Positions 25,385 to 35,831 of a stretch of DNA of 64,000 bases are shown here, one piece after another. The stretch lies in NCBI GenBank assembly GCA_012845835.1, contig JABAKD010000014.1, positions 6,855,396-6,919,395 of the forward strand, read 5' to 3'. The translations under genes and the position numbers were made by a program. The DNA comes from Undaria pinnatifida (lineage: Eukaryota; Sar; Phaeophyceae; Laminariales; Alariaceae). Every line of letters begins with the position of its first letter. Positions within the stretch are counted from its first letter, which is position 1. A model generated the notes under the pieces. That model saw only the letters and a list, made by a program, of their open reading frames with translations, was not told the origin of the DNA and searched no databases.

Positions 25385-25780
25385 AGGGACGTCTATAACC
25401 TGGTCCCGGTGATAACCCGTGTACCGGTTGTATCCCGAATATTATAACGGATGCCGTTTGTAACAGGGTTATAGTCGATATCGGTCATAAGCGGTTATTA
25501 TAACCGATGCCGGTTATTATAACCGACGCCGGTTATAACCGGGCTATGGCCGGTACCGAGCTCGTCGGCTAGGGCACTCGGGCGACGGTAGTAATGTTTT
25601 CGCCTCTCGTATCCTCTGAATAAAAACGCCTCCGCATTCAACGGAACCCCTACGTTTTTACCATCACCGGTACCGAACTCGTCGGCTAGGGTATCGGGGC
25701 AACTTTGGTTACTTTTCGTCTCCCCTGTCCCCTAAATTCAAACGCCTGCGTATTCAATGGAACCCCTACAATTTGTTCAG
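25385..25780. repeat. GGTTATAACC-type palindromic repeats followed by a two-copy ~115-bp tandem repeat (unit 2)
   Basis: From 25,385 to 25,556 short palindromes of the type CGGTTATTATAACCG recur. From about 25,551 a block starting CCGGTACCGAGCTCGTCGGC and ending in CAACGGAACCCCTAC is followed at 25,666 by a diverged second copy ending CAATGGAACCCCTAC. The unit 3 counterpart is 49,620-50,010. Non-coding. Confidence 0.6.
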
Positions 25781-26022
25781 CAGCAAAGCAGCAGAGCTCG
25801 TTATTTGACATCAACTTATTAGCGGACATAACCGCTAGATGCCGGAGAACGCTGATTTCGGGTTAAAACCCGTAAGTGCCGACCTCAGCACCAGGTTTCA
25901 GACACCCCTGGCTAGCATTTCACCTCTTCATTGCACTAATAGCAATCGGTGGTTCTACTTCTCTGTCTCGTCGTATGTCCTTATCGCGGCGCCTTTTTTT
26001 TCGCTCGCACCGCATTCAACAG

Positions 26023-26064
26023 GAGGGTGTGGACGTGGAGGCGATGAAGAGGTTTTTCCCGTAA
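26023..26064 (+). CDS. Candidate terminal exon (unit 2) with a coding-like tail beyond the stop
   Basis: After a TTCAACAG acceptor a phase-0 frame reads EGVDVEAMKRFFP and meets TAA at 26,062-26,064. The same frame then continues open for another 30 codons to TAA at 26,155-26,157, and that tail (GQLLPVEFPAGGMRAF, GIELPEMGGNALG) looks like protein. Either the gene ends at FFP, or a CAA codon became TAA in the ancestor of the units. The unit 3 copy (50,242-50,376) has the same stop. The phase fits the exon ending at 25,022. Confidence 0.35.
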   Translation, partial: EGVDVEAMKRFFP

Positions 26065-26968
26065 GGCCAGCTGTTGCCCGTGGAGTTCCCAGCGGGAGGC
26101 ATGAGGGCGTTCAGTGGCATCGAATTACCCGAGATGGGAGGTAACGCACTTGGCTAAAGTAATAAAGGTATTCAGCCAAGTCGAGACGGGGGGTCCCTCT
26201 GTTTGTTGCCCCTGTAGCTTCGAAAGTCGCATGCGCTCGAAAGAACAGTTGCCCGCTCTTGCAGCTTCGTGTTTGTTGAAAAGTAGATGAAAGCGATGGA
26301 AGTAGTACAGTAGGATTGGGCAGTATAGACCAAGGAACCGACTTCTCCTACGAGTACACAATGAGAGTTGACTCTGGCTTTGTCCTGGCCACTCACTCAC
26401 ACGCGGGATGCTGGGGTGTTGCGTCTCTGTGATTATCAATAGTTGTATGCTGTCCGTTGGATGCCTTCTGACTTAAGTGGGGATGGAACCGTTCATTCAG
26501 GTAGGCGATACGCCTGCCAGGCAAAACGGGGACAAGAGTGCTATCATAAATTATAACGCCGCTACGGGGGAGGGGGGATACCATAGCATTTTTAGCCAGT
26601 GAACCATAGGGGCAACCTTTTCTTGGTCTGCAGCACCTTCTGTGTAATGGCTGTCACATCGCTCAATCGCCAAGCCTTAACTAACCCGTGTACGACCCAA
26701 AAATAAATATCCCACGACAATTCCAAGTATTTTGTACTCAATTTTTTTGTCGCAGTTTTTCAGGGTTAATAGCCTGCTCACTGAGCCATTGCGTTCCCTT
26801 TTTCCTTCATTTTTTGTTTTTTTCTTTGCTTCTTATGTAGGGCTGTTTTCGGTTGCGCTTTGTTTCCCCGGTAGATTGGTTTCTGTGGACGATTTTGTTG
26901 GTTAGTGTTCCGCCTCTTCGTGTTGCGCTTTGTAGGCGTTCGATTTGTGGCGGCTGCTTTCATCGCAC

Positions 26969-27012
26969 GATCCTTCCTTCCTTCCTTCGTTCCTTCCTTC
27001 CTTCCTTCCTTT
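26969..27012. repeat. CTTC tetranucleotide microsatellite (unit 2)
   Basis: Repeated CTTC with one TCGTTC interruption. Unit 3 has the counterpart at 51,188-51,243 with an added CATC start. The purine strand can be read as a long frame but has no coding character. Confidence 0.9.
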
Positions 27013-27179
27013 CTCCCTCCCGCCGTTGATAGAGGCTTTCCGCTTTTTCTCCGTCGATTCATCGAAGCAAACAAGCTGAAAAATTATGTGCTGCTGCAGC
27101 TGTGGTGTTTCACAAGCCATAAGCGGCCGCAGTACGCACTGGCCCGATGTTTTACCGCCCCCGGTCTCCACTCCCTTGC

Positions 27180-27440
27180 TTTCCCCTCATCCCCTTGACT
27201 CCCCTGCTCCCACCCCCCTTTGGCCCCAACCCTCCCCCACCCCTTAGAGTCATCCCTCTACCGCCCTCTTACATCCCTCCCTCCACCCCCTCTTGCATCC
27301 CCACTCACCCACCCACCCACCCCATGCAGTTCCCTTCCGCCCACCCTTACACCCCTCCCCCCATCCCCCCTTGCACCCCTTCCCCCCTTACCTCCCCTTC
27401 ACCCCTTTCTTTTCACCTCTTTCTCCCCCCCGCTTGAAAA
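27180..27440. repeat. Long pyrimidine-rich tract (unit 2)
   Basis: About 260 bp of almost pure C/T on the plus strand with CACCC repeats, followed by TTGAAAAG. The unit 3 counterpart is 51,405-51,680. It could be the pyrimidine tract of an intron on the plus strand; no convincing exon follows. Confidence 0.6.
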
Positions 27441-27818
27441 GCGGCTATGGTATACCATACTTCGAAGTATAGCCTTAAGACTACGGCTATGCATGAAATG
27501 AGTACCCGCCCCCCCCCTCTTCCCGTACCCCCCCCCGACCCTACCCGTTGATGGCACTTACAGATGTAGGAGACGGCATGATAATCACGATTAGCTGCGT
27601 CACGGGTGGGCTACTGACCCTAACCCGGACCAAAGGAGCAGCAACATCGGTTGCCACGTGATACATGGCCTTCTGTTAATACTGACTATTGTGATTTTAC
27701 CTGGTATGCTAAACGAGGGGGGGGGGGGGGTAGAAGGAGAGGGAGAGAAAGCGAGAGGAGGAGGAGGCGGGAGAGGGAGAAAGACGGAGATGTAGGAAGG
27801 GAGGAGGCCCGTGCTATG

Positions 27819-29002
27819 CTAGAGGTACAGAACGTCTTGTTTCATGGCTGATGGGGCTCCTGAATTAGACAAGCAAACTAGCCAATATCGCTGTAATACC
27901 GTTCGTGTTTTGCAACCTAGTTGGGTGTCGTTGTGTGTATAGGTATGTTGTAGTATCATGCGGTAACGCCTCTTCATCGGGTTAGGAATGCCATTTTCAT
28001 TTTTTTCCCGAGTCAGGTTCTGGTGAGGTATGTAGCTCCTCTGCTGTATTGTACGTATCTGTAGTGACGCCCCTGATAAAAGGTAGGTGCACCTCTGTCG
28101 TTTCATGCCTCAGAGAGGGACAGAGACAGACAGAGACGGACAGAGACGGACAGGGCAGGAGGGGAGGGGAGGGGAGAGAGAAATATGGGAAAAGAGAAAG
28201 AGAGCAAGGGTGAAAGAAAGGCCAATGTAAAGACTCCTTTTATTGCCACTCGGTGTGGTTTTTCTTACCTACTACTGATGTTTCCAAGTATATTCTACAG
28301 CGGTATCTCGTGGGCACAGGCGATTTGGTGCCGACATGAGGTGGGACGACAAGGGGCTGTGTGATGGTGTCCCATGTTGTCAGGTGTCAAACGAGCAAAA
28401 AACACAGGTGTGGTATACCTGTCCTGTTTCTCCTCCTCGGTCCCCATGGCTTGGCTTTTATCGAGCGTATCGCATGCGATGACAATTGAACCAACGAGCA
28501 GTGGGTATACCGAACTCTCATGTGCGATGAACGGTTTATTGTGAAGGCAACACAAGCACGCTGCTCCAAACTCGACATATTTACAGTCCCACTCGTACAT
28601 ACTACAAAAACTGACGGGGGCCACATTTGTTTTTTACAACGTTGAGCTTCCGTGCTTTTCGGTTTCAGAATATGCACCGCCACACCAAGGTACCATGGGA
28701 TTGTATTGTTTGTTGCGCTGTGCCAACGAAATATTTGGCATGGACGCGTTTTTGAGCGAGTTATATTGATGAGAGCAAATCGCGCGAGACGTCTATACAC
28801 CATTCAAATAAAGTGAAAACGATGGCACCCCCCTTTTTTTCGTCTTTTTTTTCTTTGTTGTTTCTTGTCTTTATTGTCTCACCTTTGCTTTTCAGTTTGT
28901 GGACAAGGTGTGCGTCACATTTGTCGTCACTTCTCCAACCCCCCCGGTACACGGCTTCATTTATTCTATCGCGCAGAGGCTTCAGCATTCCCACGCCGTA
29001 GC
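27819..29002 (-). CDS. Gene B (unit 2): candidate multi-exon gene, unrecognised
   Basis: Four exon-like segments lie in order on the minus strand: 29002-28883 (TTAG acceptor, GTGAGA donor), 28610-28419 (CAG acceptor, GTATAC donor), 28356-28269 (CAG acceptor, GTAAGA donor) and 28072-27819 (CAG acceptor, TAG stop). The first reads GYGVGMLKPLRDRINEAVY and the last ends SAMKQDVLYL. Phases do not all agree. Segments 1 to 2 join in phase 1 and 3 to 4 join in phase 1, but 2 to 3 does not keep the frame that segment 4 needs; in the agreeing frame translation stops inside segment 3. Either one splice site is misplaced or this is two genes or a relic. Upstream exons may exist beyond the TAG microsatellite. 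No domain is recognised. Confidence 0.35.
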
Positions 29003-29197
29003 CTAAGTGCACTGTTCGTTTTACGTCCGTGACGTCGTTTGGTAAAAGAAAACGGCTTATTGTCAAGACTGATGAAGACGACACACATGCCGATCAAATA
29101 GCGCAGGGTATACACAGCGACCAAGCAGGCGAGAAGAAGTGCCCTTTTCTCGACGGCCTCGAGTAGTAGTAGTCGTTATTGTAAGTCTAGCATTAAT

Positions 29198-29229
29198 AGT
29201 AGTAGTAGTAGTAGTAGTAGTAGTAGAGT
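29198..29229. repeat. TAG/CTA trinucleotide microsatellite (unit 2)
   Basis: About ten TAG units. The unit 1 copy (about 7,713-7,749) is a little longer, and the unit 3 copy (about 53,390-53,505) is much longer and interrupted. It lies just upstream of gene B on its strand. Confidence 0.9.
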
Positions 29230-31323
29230 ATGCGACACGTGCTACGACGGTTATAGTGCAACACTTTCTTTCTGAAGAGGCTGCTCAGGACTGATTTGAT
29301 ATACTACTCTTTACCTCACCCAAAAAAAACATTTGGAATTATCTAAGCTGAAAATGGAGCCCGATAACGAAACCATGGCCTAGGCGTAAAAATTATTCAC
29401 AGAGTAAGAAACAAGATTGGCCCTCCACCGAATTTGAAATATGGAATCCCGTCATTCAGAAAAGAAAAAAATGCCAAAATTGGCCACCTCCATCCTCGTC
29501 ATGCTTAGCTCATGGATGCTGAAGATGATGCCGGCCCTGCGTTGAGTGTGGGATGCACCACCAATTAATCGACACGTACGACAACAACAGCGAGTGATAG
29601 TGTGAATTCGTGTTGGTTTTTTGGTCCAAAAGCGCGAGCGCGAAAACGTCTATAAACCCCTAAGTTCTAACCCGCGCCTCGATACTAGTGGGTAGCACTT
29701 TTCGGCCTACAGTCTAAACATTTTCCAAATGGCGGGGAACCTTGACTCAAAATCGTCGGAAACAAGCTGGTTGTGCTTTGTATTGGACGCATGGTACGGC
29801 AGAGGTATCAGTTTTCGTCTGAAATGAATGGTTTCTCAATGACGGGGCTCCTTATTAACACAAAATCGTCGGAAATAGGCCTTTTTTCTCATTACTCTCG
29901 TTAGTGTACCTTGGCCATGGGACTTCTTCATCCGGTAGCCGTGTTATTTTACTCCAAATCAGTTTGTGGGGGAGGTTTTAAGCTAGCTCCCAAATTGAGG
30001 AATCTCAGAAGAAAAGTGGTGCACCTTTATCGTAGCACGTGCGCGTCATTGCAAGCCCACGGGGTTGTTGGTCAGATTGCACTTTCAGTTTTCGCTCACG
30101 GTTTCTTCTTCGAATGTTGTTAATATTATTAGTCACACATTAAATAAGATATGAGCTCCTCTGAAGTGAATAGAGAAAAAACGTCGTGCATACGTCTACC
30201 GTATGATAGCATGTGTGTGCGTTCTGGCACGGTCAACAAGACGGCCAACCATATCACTTTTACAGCGAACAGTGCTCTCACGCCAACACGCGTGCCGTAC
30301 AACAATGCAACTTATTGGCATCACATATTAAGCCGTTAGACAAAATAATTTGGCGCTTCAGACGAAAAAATGTCGGAAGAATATGACTAGTTGTGGTTAC
30401 AGCTTCGGCCACACCAAGCAGGCGGGGGCTATCGGGGTGTCCGCACAGCACTGCAAGGACCTGGGTACCATGTGCTACCTCCGATATGTGCAAAGCATGG
30501 TGATACGCGTGCTGTTGCTCGCTCTTACTACAGTAGTAGGCTCTCTGAAAAGACCGCCTTATGATTCGGTTTTGTTTTTTTTTGGGGGGGGAGTCGTTGT
30601 ACGTGGGTCCCAAAAACAAAAAAGGATAAAAGGAACGATGTATAACAAAGTTGCTCGAGCTGTACCCTGTTTTGCGTCGTGCCTTCTGTGTCTCGCAATC
30701 GGTACACACGTGCGCACGACGCCACCAGCAATAGATACCGCTCCCCACTTTCCACAGCCGGCGGGGCGGGAGCGGGATGCCGCAGGGGAGGGAAAGGGTG
30801 TCTTCCCTTCTTCCGCCCGGTACATGCCTTTCCGTGTTTATACACCACATGCTAGACATATGGCGTGAATACGAGGACCGGTGGGTGGGTCGGGGTTGGG
30901 ATTGGGTGGAGGCGTGGGGGGGGAGGGGTTGGTTTTGGGGGGGGGTGAGGGTTGACGCGGGCAGGGGGAGAGCCTACTAGCAACTCACAGGTTGCAGCCA
31001 CATTTTGGTCATCTGTAGCTGAAAGAGCCGAGACAGACACACCGCCAAACCCTAACCCCACACACTATTGCACCTCTATCCCTAACCCCCAATCATTTCC
31101 TCAGTTAGACGGCTTCATAGGGCACAGCTGCAGATCGGTGTTGCGTTTACCGTGCACTCTGCCGTGCGTTCCTGCTTTCGTAGGCTAGCTTTGATATATA
31201 CGGAGTACATACTATAGTCTATATATAGTCTATATCGCACGTCCGAGATTTTCCCAATGCTTAGGAGTGGGAAAAAAAACATGGCATTTCGTGTATGTGC
31301 GCGCCGAACGAATCTATAGGGCA
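29230..31323. other. Non-coding stretch upstream of gene B (unit 2)
   Basis: Several short frames (for example 29,911-30,123 and 30,151-30,339) recur unchanged in unit 1 but show no domain, codon bias or splice context. A G-rich block lies at 30,890-30,970. Counterparts: 7,750-9,842 and, up to the deletion, 53,506-54,432. Confidence 0.5.
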
Positions 31324-31563
31324 ATGAATCCTTCGCGCTGCGATATGTGTCATAAAAAACAAGGCGAACTCCAAGCAGAGCTAGCTGTCGAAGAGCTACG
31401 CAACACAAGAAAACATCATTTCAAGCACTTCGTCATAGGACGTGCAGTAGTACCTGGTGCGGTCGAGGCTACGGCTAAGGGGAGCATTGTAAGAGAAACA
31501 GCGGTTGAACGGCAGAGCGAGAGGTCATATTATCTTGACACACTGAATTGCACCCACGTTTAA
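31324..31563 (+). CDS. Small reading frame with a CxxC motif, unrecognised
   Basis: An ATG begins 79 codons ending in TAA. It opens MNPSRCDMCHKKQGELQ and continues as a charged, helical-looking sequence. The frame is also open upstream of the ATG. In unit 1 the same frame (from 9,843) is broken by a 2-bp loss after the ELRNTRK codons. Unit 3 lacks the region because of the deletion at 54.43 kb. An internal GTAAGA could act as a donor. Coding status is a guess based on composition. Confidence 0.3.
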   Translation: MNPSRCDMCHKKQGELQAELAVEELRNTRKHHFKHFVIGRAVVPGAVEATAKGSIVRETAVERQSERSYYLDTLNCTHV

Positions 31564-32865
31564 ACTACTTGGAAATATTGTGGGGTCATTCTTACACTTG
31601 GTCAAGTAGTAAATGTGTAACAGAGTTGTGACAGTCAAGTCAAGCGAGGTATATTCCATGGCGGCACACCCCTCGCTTTGACCTTAGCCCCCCCTAAAAA
31701 GCGTACTGCAGCCTACGTTAATTCTGGTGTTGTTTACCATTCATTGTTCCCGGACTGTAATAATGATGCGTGAAGTATCTCGGTCCACGAGCTAGTGAGT
31801 GCGTGTTGACCACGATAAAAGGGACAAAAAACGAAACAAGAAATACGGCACTAGTATATAGAGAAAATTACACATTATTATATGTTAGACGCGCGCAAAG
31901 GAGGACAAAGTAAATATGTTCGAAACCCATTGAGAAGTTTTACAGTAAAAAATAGATAATACAAGCCGGTTCAAGCAAAAAAACTCGAATTCTCTCCCTC
32001 ACGAATACCGCTCGCAATATCTAGTCAAAGAGTGGATATTTTGGTATCGTACTGACTCCAATGACCAATGGAAGAGGGTGACATGGCCAGTTTTGTTTTT
32101 ACGGCCTCGGGCTGCCTCTAGGAGCGAAACTCGTATCGACCAATCAATGGCGGGCCTTCATTTTTTTTTCTTGATACCTGGTAATAATATTCAGGTTTTT
32201 CGCGAGCGGCAGGCGAGAAAAAAATCGCACCGCATTTAGCACGATCGAACCGGTTCGAGGTACACTCCAAGGCATGTCTGTAGGGTTTTTCGCGCACAAA
32301 ATCGAAGATCTGACCTGATTGTGTTCAACATTATTAAGCAAAATCTAGCGAAAAAACTGGATCATACACCAAAACCAAGTAATTTGAAGGAAATAACGTG
32401 TCTTATTCATTTTTACGCACAAAAGTCCAAACGTCCACGCCGTATTTTAGAGAGATACTCTGAAGTTTGGCACACGTGTTCTACGTGCCCATTCCGAGGT
32501 CTGACCTTCGGGGTTTTTCTCTTCTTTTTTTTAAGCCGAAAGTATTTGGGCTAAGGTGGTCCACATTTTTCGAAAAATATTTACTAGCGAAAAATCAGGC
32601 AACGAAAAAGACATCGGGTGAGGTCGTTACAAGGGCACAGAAGACATGGCGAAAATTCACGGCCTGAATCGAAAAAACGGCGTGGACATTCGCCAGGGAA
32701 TACATTTGGGGCTTTTAACGTGAACCAGGCTGTAGGGACTTGGCATAAAAGGGGCTAAATGATCAACTAGTTGGATTTTAAAATACCATATACGATTAAC
32801 AATATGTAGCAAGGTTGTCTTCGATGGGGCATACTGACTGGTACCAAGAGTGTTTATGTGGGGCA

Positions 32866-33185
32866 TAGCGAACTTACCGAAGTCGGACTTTAGCAGTGCC
32901 GAACTTACCGTCGTGTTGGGTACACACCGGTATTGGAGGACTTACCGAACTTGCCGATGTGTCGGGTACCGATATCGAGTTTATACCGAAGTTGCCGAAG
33001 TGTCGGGTACACGTATCGATCCCGTACCAAACAAATACCCGTACCCCCGGCATTGTGGCCGAGAGTATTCCGGTACCTGGGGTACGGGTATCGAAACCGT
33101 ACCGCAATAACCGAAAGTGACGGGTACCGGTACCTAACGAGTTCGTACCGACCTTACCGGGTGTCGGGTACCGCTATCGAGGGCG
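32866..33185. repeat. Degenerate short-period repeat rich in GGTACCG/TTACCGA (unit 2)
   Basis: Counterpart of 11,360-11,690 with a few single-base differences. It is palindrome-rich and non-coding. Confidence 0.6.
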
Positions 33186-35092
33186 GACGGTTCCCACGAT
33201 AACATCCAACTACAAACGCGAAAAAATGCATTTCGTACTATACACAAAAGGCGAAACAGGCAATTGTTAATGGAGAGATAATTGGCATCGATATTTGAGT
33301 TTTGACATTGTCGGCGGGTAAAATGAAACAATTATCAAAATTTCAGCTTAGTGGGGGCGAAATGGTTAAAACACAACAATTGCAACTCCAAATACGGCAC
33401 GTTTCCTATGCACAATTCATCCACCAAACTCGTGCACAGCTTCTCACAACAGTATTTATTTGAAGAAATGCAATTAGATACCACTAACCGCCCATATACC
33501 TGCCCCGTTATGGGCTCTGCGCTTCGAACGCCTCCACTGGAAAAAAGAGCCTTCTATAATCTCGTATGCCAACAACAACAACAGCACCAACAAAAAGCAT
33601 CAATATACCAGTCAGTCTCCTCCTCATATCATACTGCCCCTCTTGTATCCTTGTCGTGTTTTTGATCGCGTTCAGCTCGGCCTGAGGAAGGTTAAGGATA
33701 ACGAAACCCTCCCTGGCTTCTCCAACCGGGGCCACGTGGAGGCATCGATCTTTCCCGGTCACCACAACCTTTCCGATCGGAATGGAAGCGGGACAAATGC
33801 CGTCACCTCTAGAAGACACGCGTCCGTGCCTCCGTTAGCGATGATATCCATTCGTCTCTACCTACCTACCAAACAAATTACACAATGCCCTACTTTACCC
33901 TCCACTCCCCGAAGAAAACACTCGTCCATGCTCTCTTAGGAAAAAGAAACTGCCATTCGCATTTACCCACGCACAAACACTTACCCTGCCTTAGCCCCCC
34001 CCCATAAAAAACATCGCTCATTTCTACGTACGTACGAAAACCTTTCCCTACCTTACCCCCCAAGAATCTCGTTTGTATCTGTAGTACCTACGTACAAAAC
34101 CATTAGACTATAGAAAAAACTTACCCGTGTATTACACCACAAGTACTAACAACCCTGATAAAACCATCCGCCATGTACATGCTACAGCAGTATAGTAGAA
34201 AGTGCAATGGTAAAAATATATATAGTCTATACCTGGTATTGGATTTTGCTTTTACCACCTACAGTAGTACACAAGTAAGTACCCTATTGCTACTTTAATA
34301 AGGTAGACCAAACCGGTACACTACTACTACCTAATAAAACAATAATTAATGAGAGGATATTAATACATCAAAGTGTTCAGATAATTATTGGTACGTATGT
34401 CAATTGGTTATACGTGACAGGTAGCATAATACAATGTCATTTTATTTTATGTTAGGTTTTGATTTATGAATCTCACTACAGGCGGGCGATCGATCTAGTG
34501 CGCAGCTTGCAAAGATGAGTATCGACCCTAAAGTCGTCGAACACACAGCTGACGCCGTGTCAATATTTTTGTTAAAAGTACCTACCCGACCCCCTCTAGA
34601 AAATGCTATTCGTCTCTAACTACAAAAAATCTTACCCTACATCGTCCCGTCCCCCCAAGAAAACACGCGTCCGTGCTCTCATAGCCAATCGTATCTACCT
34701 AACTACAAACAAACTTACCCTACCTTACCCCCCCCCCCCCAGCTACGGTCTACGCCCCCCCCCCCCCGCCCCCCGTATACATGGAAGCCAAACCACAGCA
34801 ACGTCTACAACCAACCGCGCTAAAATAACCCCCCAATGAGTACCCCCCCCCAAAGGTTTATCGTACAGGCCCCACCGACCCCGACCGACAATCACCGCGG
34901 AATCTCCCCCGAGTTTTTTATGCTTCAAGTCTAGGAAAATGGGAGGGGACCGCAGCGATCGATTGTTCGAGTGATCCGTACCAATCAGATATCGACCTCG
35001 TTATAACTGTATGTGAATCATGGGGGGCCCCCGCATGCACGATATATAGCCGATTCTTCATATTTGGATACATACAGTAGTACAGTAGTCGT

Positions 35093-35275
35093 GGTCCCTC
35101 TATAGTGCGGTGCATTGCCAGACGACAAAACACGCACTAAAGTGGGACCCCGAGCTATCCCGGTATAGTGCGGCATAGCATAGTACTCTGTAGGACGAGG
35201 TCATGCCACGCGATGTTCACCGCACTAAACTGGGACCTCGCACTAAAGGGTACAGTACCGCACTAACGCGGGACC
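35093..35275. mobile_element. MITE-like element with ~18-bp terminal inverted repeats (unit 2)
   Basis: The left end GGTCCCTCTATAGTGCGG and the reverse complement of the right end, GGTCCCGCGTTAGTGCGG, agree at 15 of 18 positions. The element is 183 bp and non-coding. No certain target-site duplication was found. Confidence 0.5.
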
Positions 35276-35831
35276 ATGGCTGTACATATACCAGGTACCA
35301 TACGTAAAGCGCAGAAATCATGTGCGCTGGATCAGATAATCGGCGGAGGCCGGAAGAGGGAACCTATATGCACCAGGGGGGGAATACAATGAGAGGCTTC
35401 TACGAGGTAGTGGGCGTTGCTACGGTTCGGGGCCCGTGTCCACGGGGCGGGGGGGGGGGGGGGGTGTATCGACCCCTACCTATAACAATGCCTATTTGTA
35501 TACTACGAGTGCACCCCTACCAACCAATAGACAATGTACGTAAAACGCCCCCCCAAATTCCTTGTCTCACCTTGATGTCGCCCATGATGCCGTCTGTAGA
35601 CAATCTTGTGCACGAAACACCACCACACTACTTGTATAATAGTACTATGCAAATCTACCGACTCTCTTTCTTTTTAAGTTGCATTTTTCACGTGTACACA
35701 GATAGTACCATGCAAACCTACGGACCCTCTCTATGCTTGGTTTCCTTTTATTTGTCTTTTTGTTTTCTTTCTTTTTTATGTAAGTTTTTTTTCTTCACAT
35801 ATATACTTGAACATCTCCTTCACGAATAGAC

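Larger units (their letters stand above)
26158..27818. other. Non-coding stretch (unit 2)
   Basis: Holds the CTTC microsatellite, the C-rich tract and an inverted pair around GGTATACCATACTTCGAAG (27,449-27,470). The segment at 27,720-27,800 has a G run and a GA-rich tract. No gene seen. Counterpart: 50,377-52,065. Confidence 0.5.
31564..35831. other. Long non-coding stretch before the next gene A (unit 2)
   Basis: Contains the GGTACCG repeat, recurring CCCTACCTTACCCCCC-AAGAA words (33,885-34,060 and 34,630-34,735), C homopolymers that vary in length between units, the CAGCTTGCAAAGATGAG motif (34,503) and the MITE-like element. No gene is supported. Counterpart: 10,078-14,311. Confidence 0.5.

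Noticed and set aside
27147-27437. Pro-rich frames in the C-rich tract
   Set aside because: Pure composition effect of a homopyrimidine run; lengths differ between units 2 and 3 without keeping frame.
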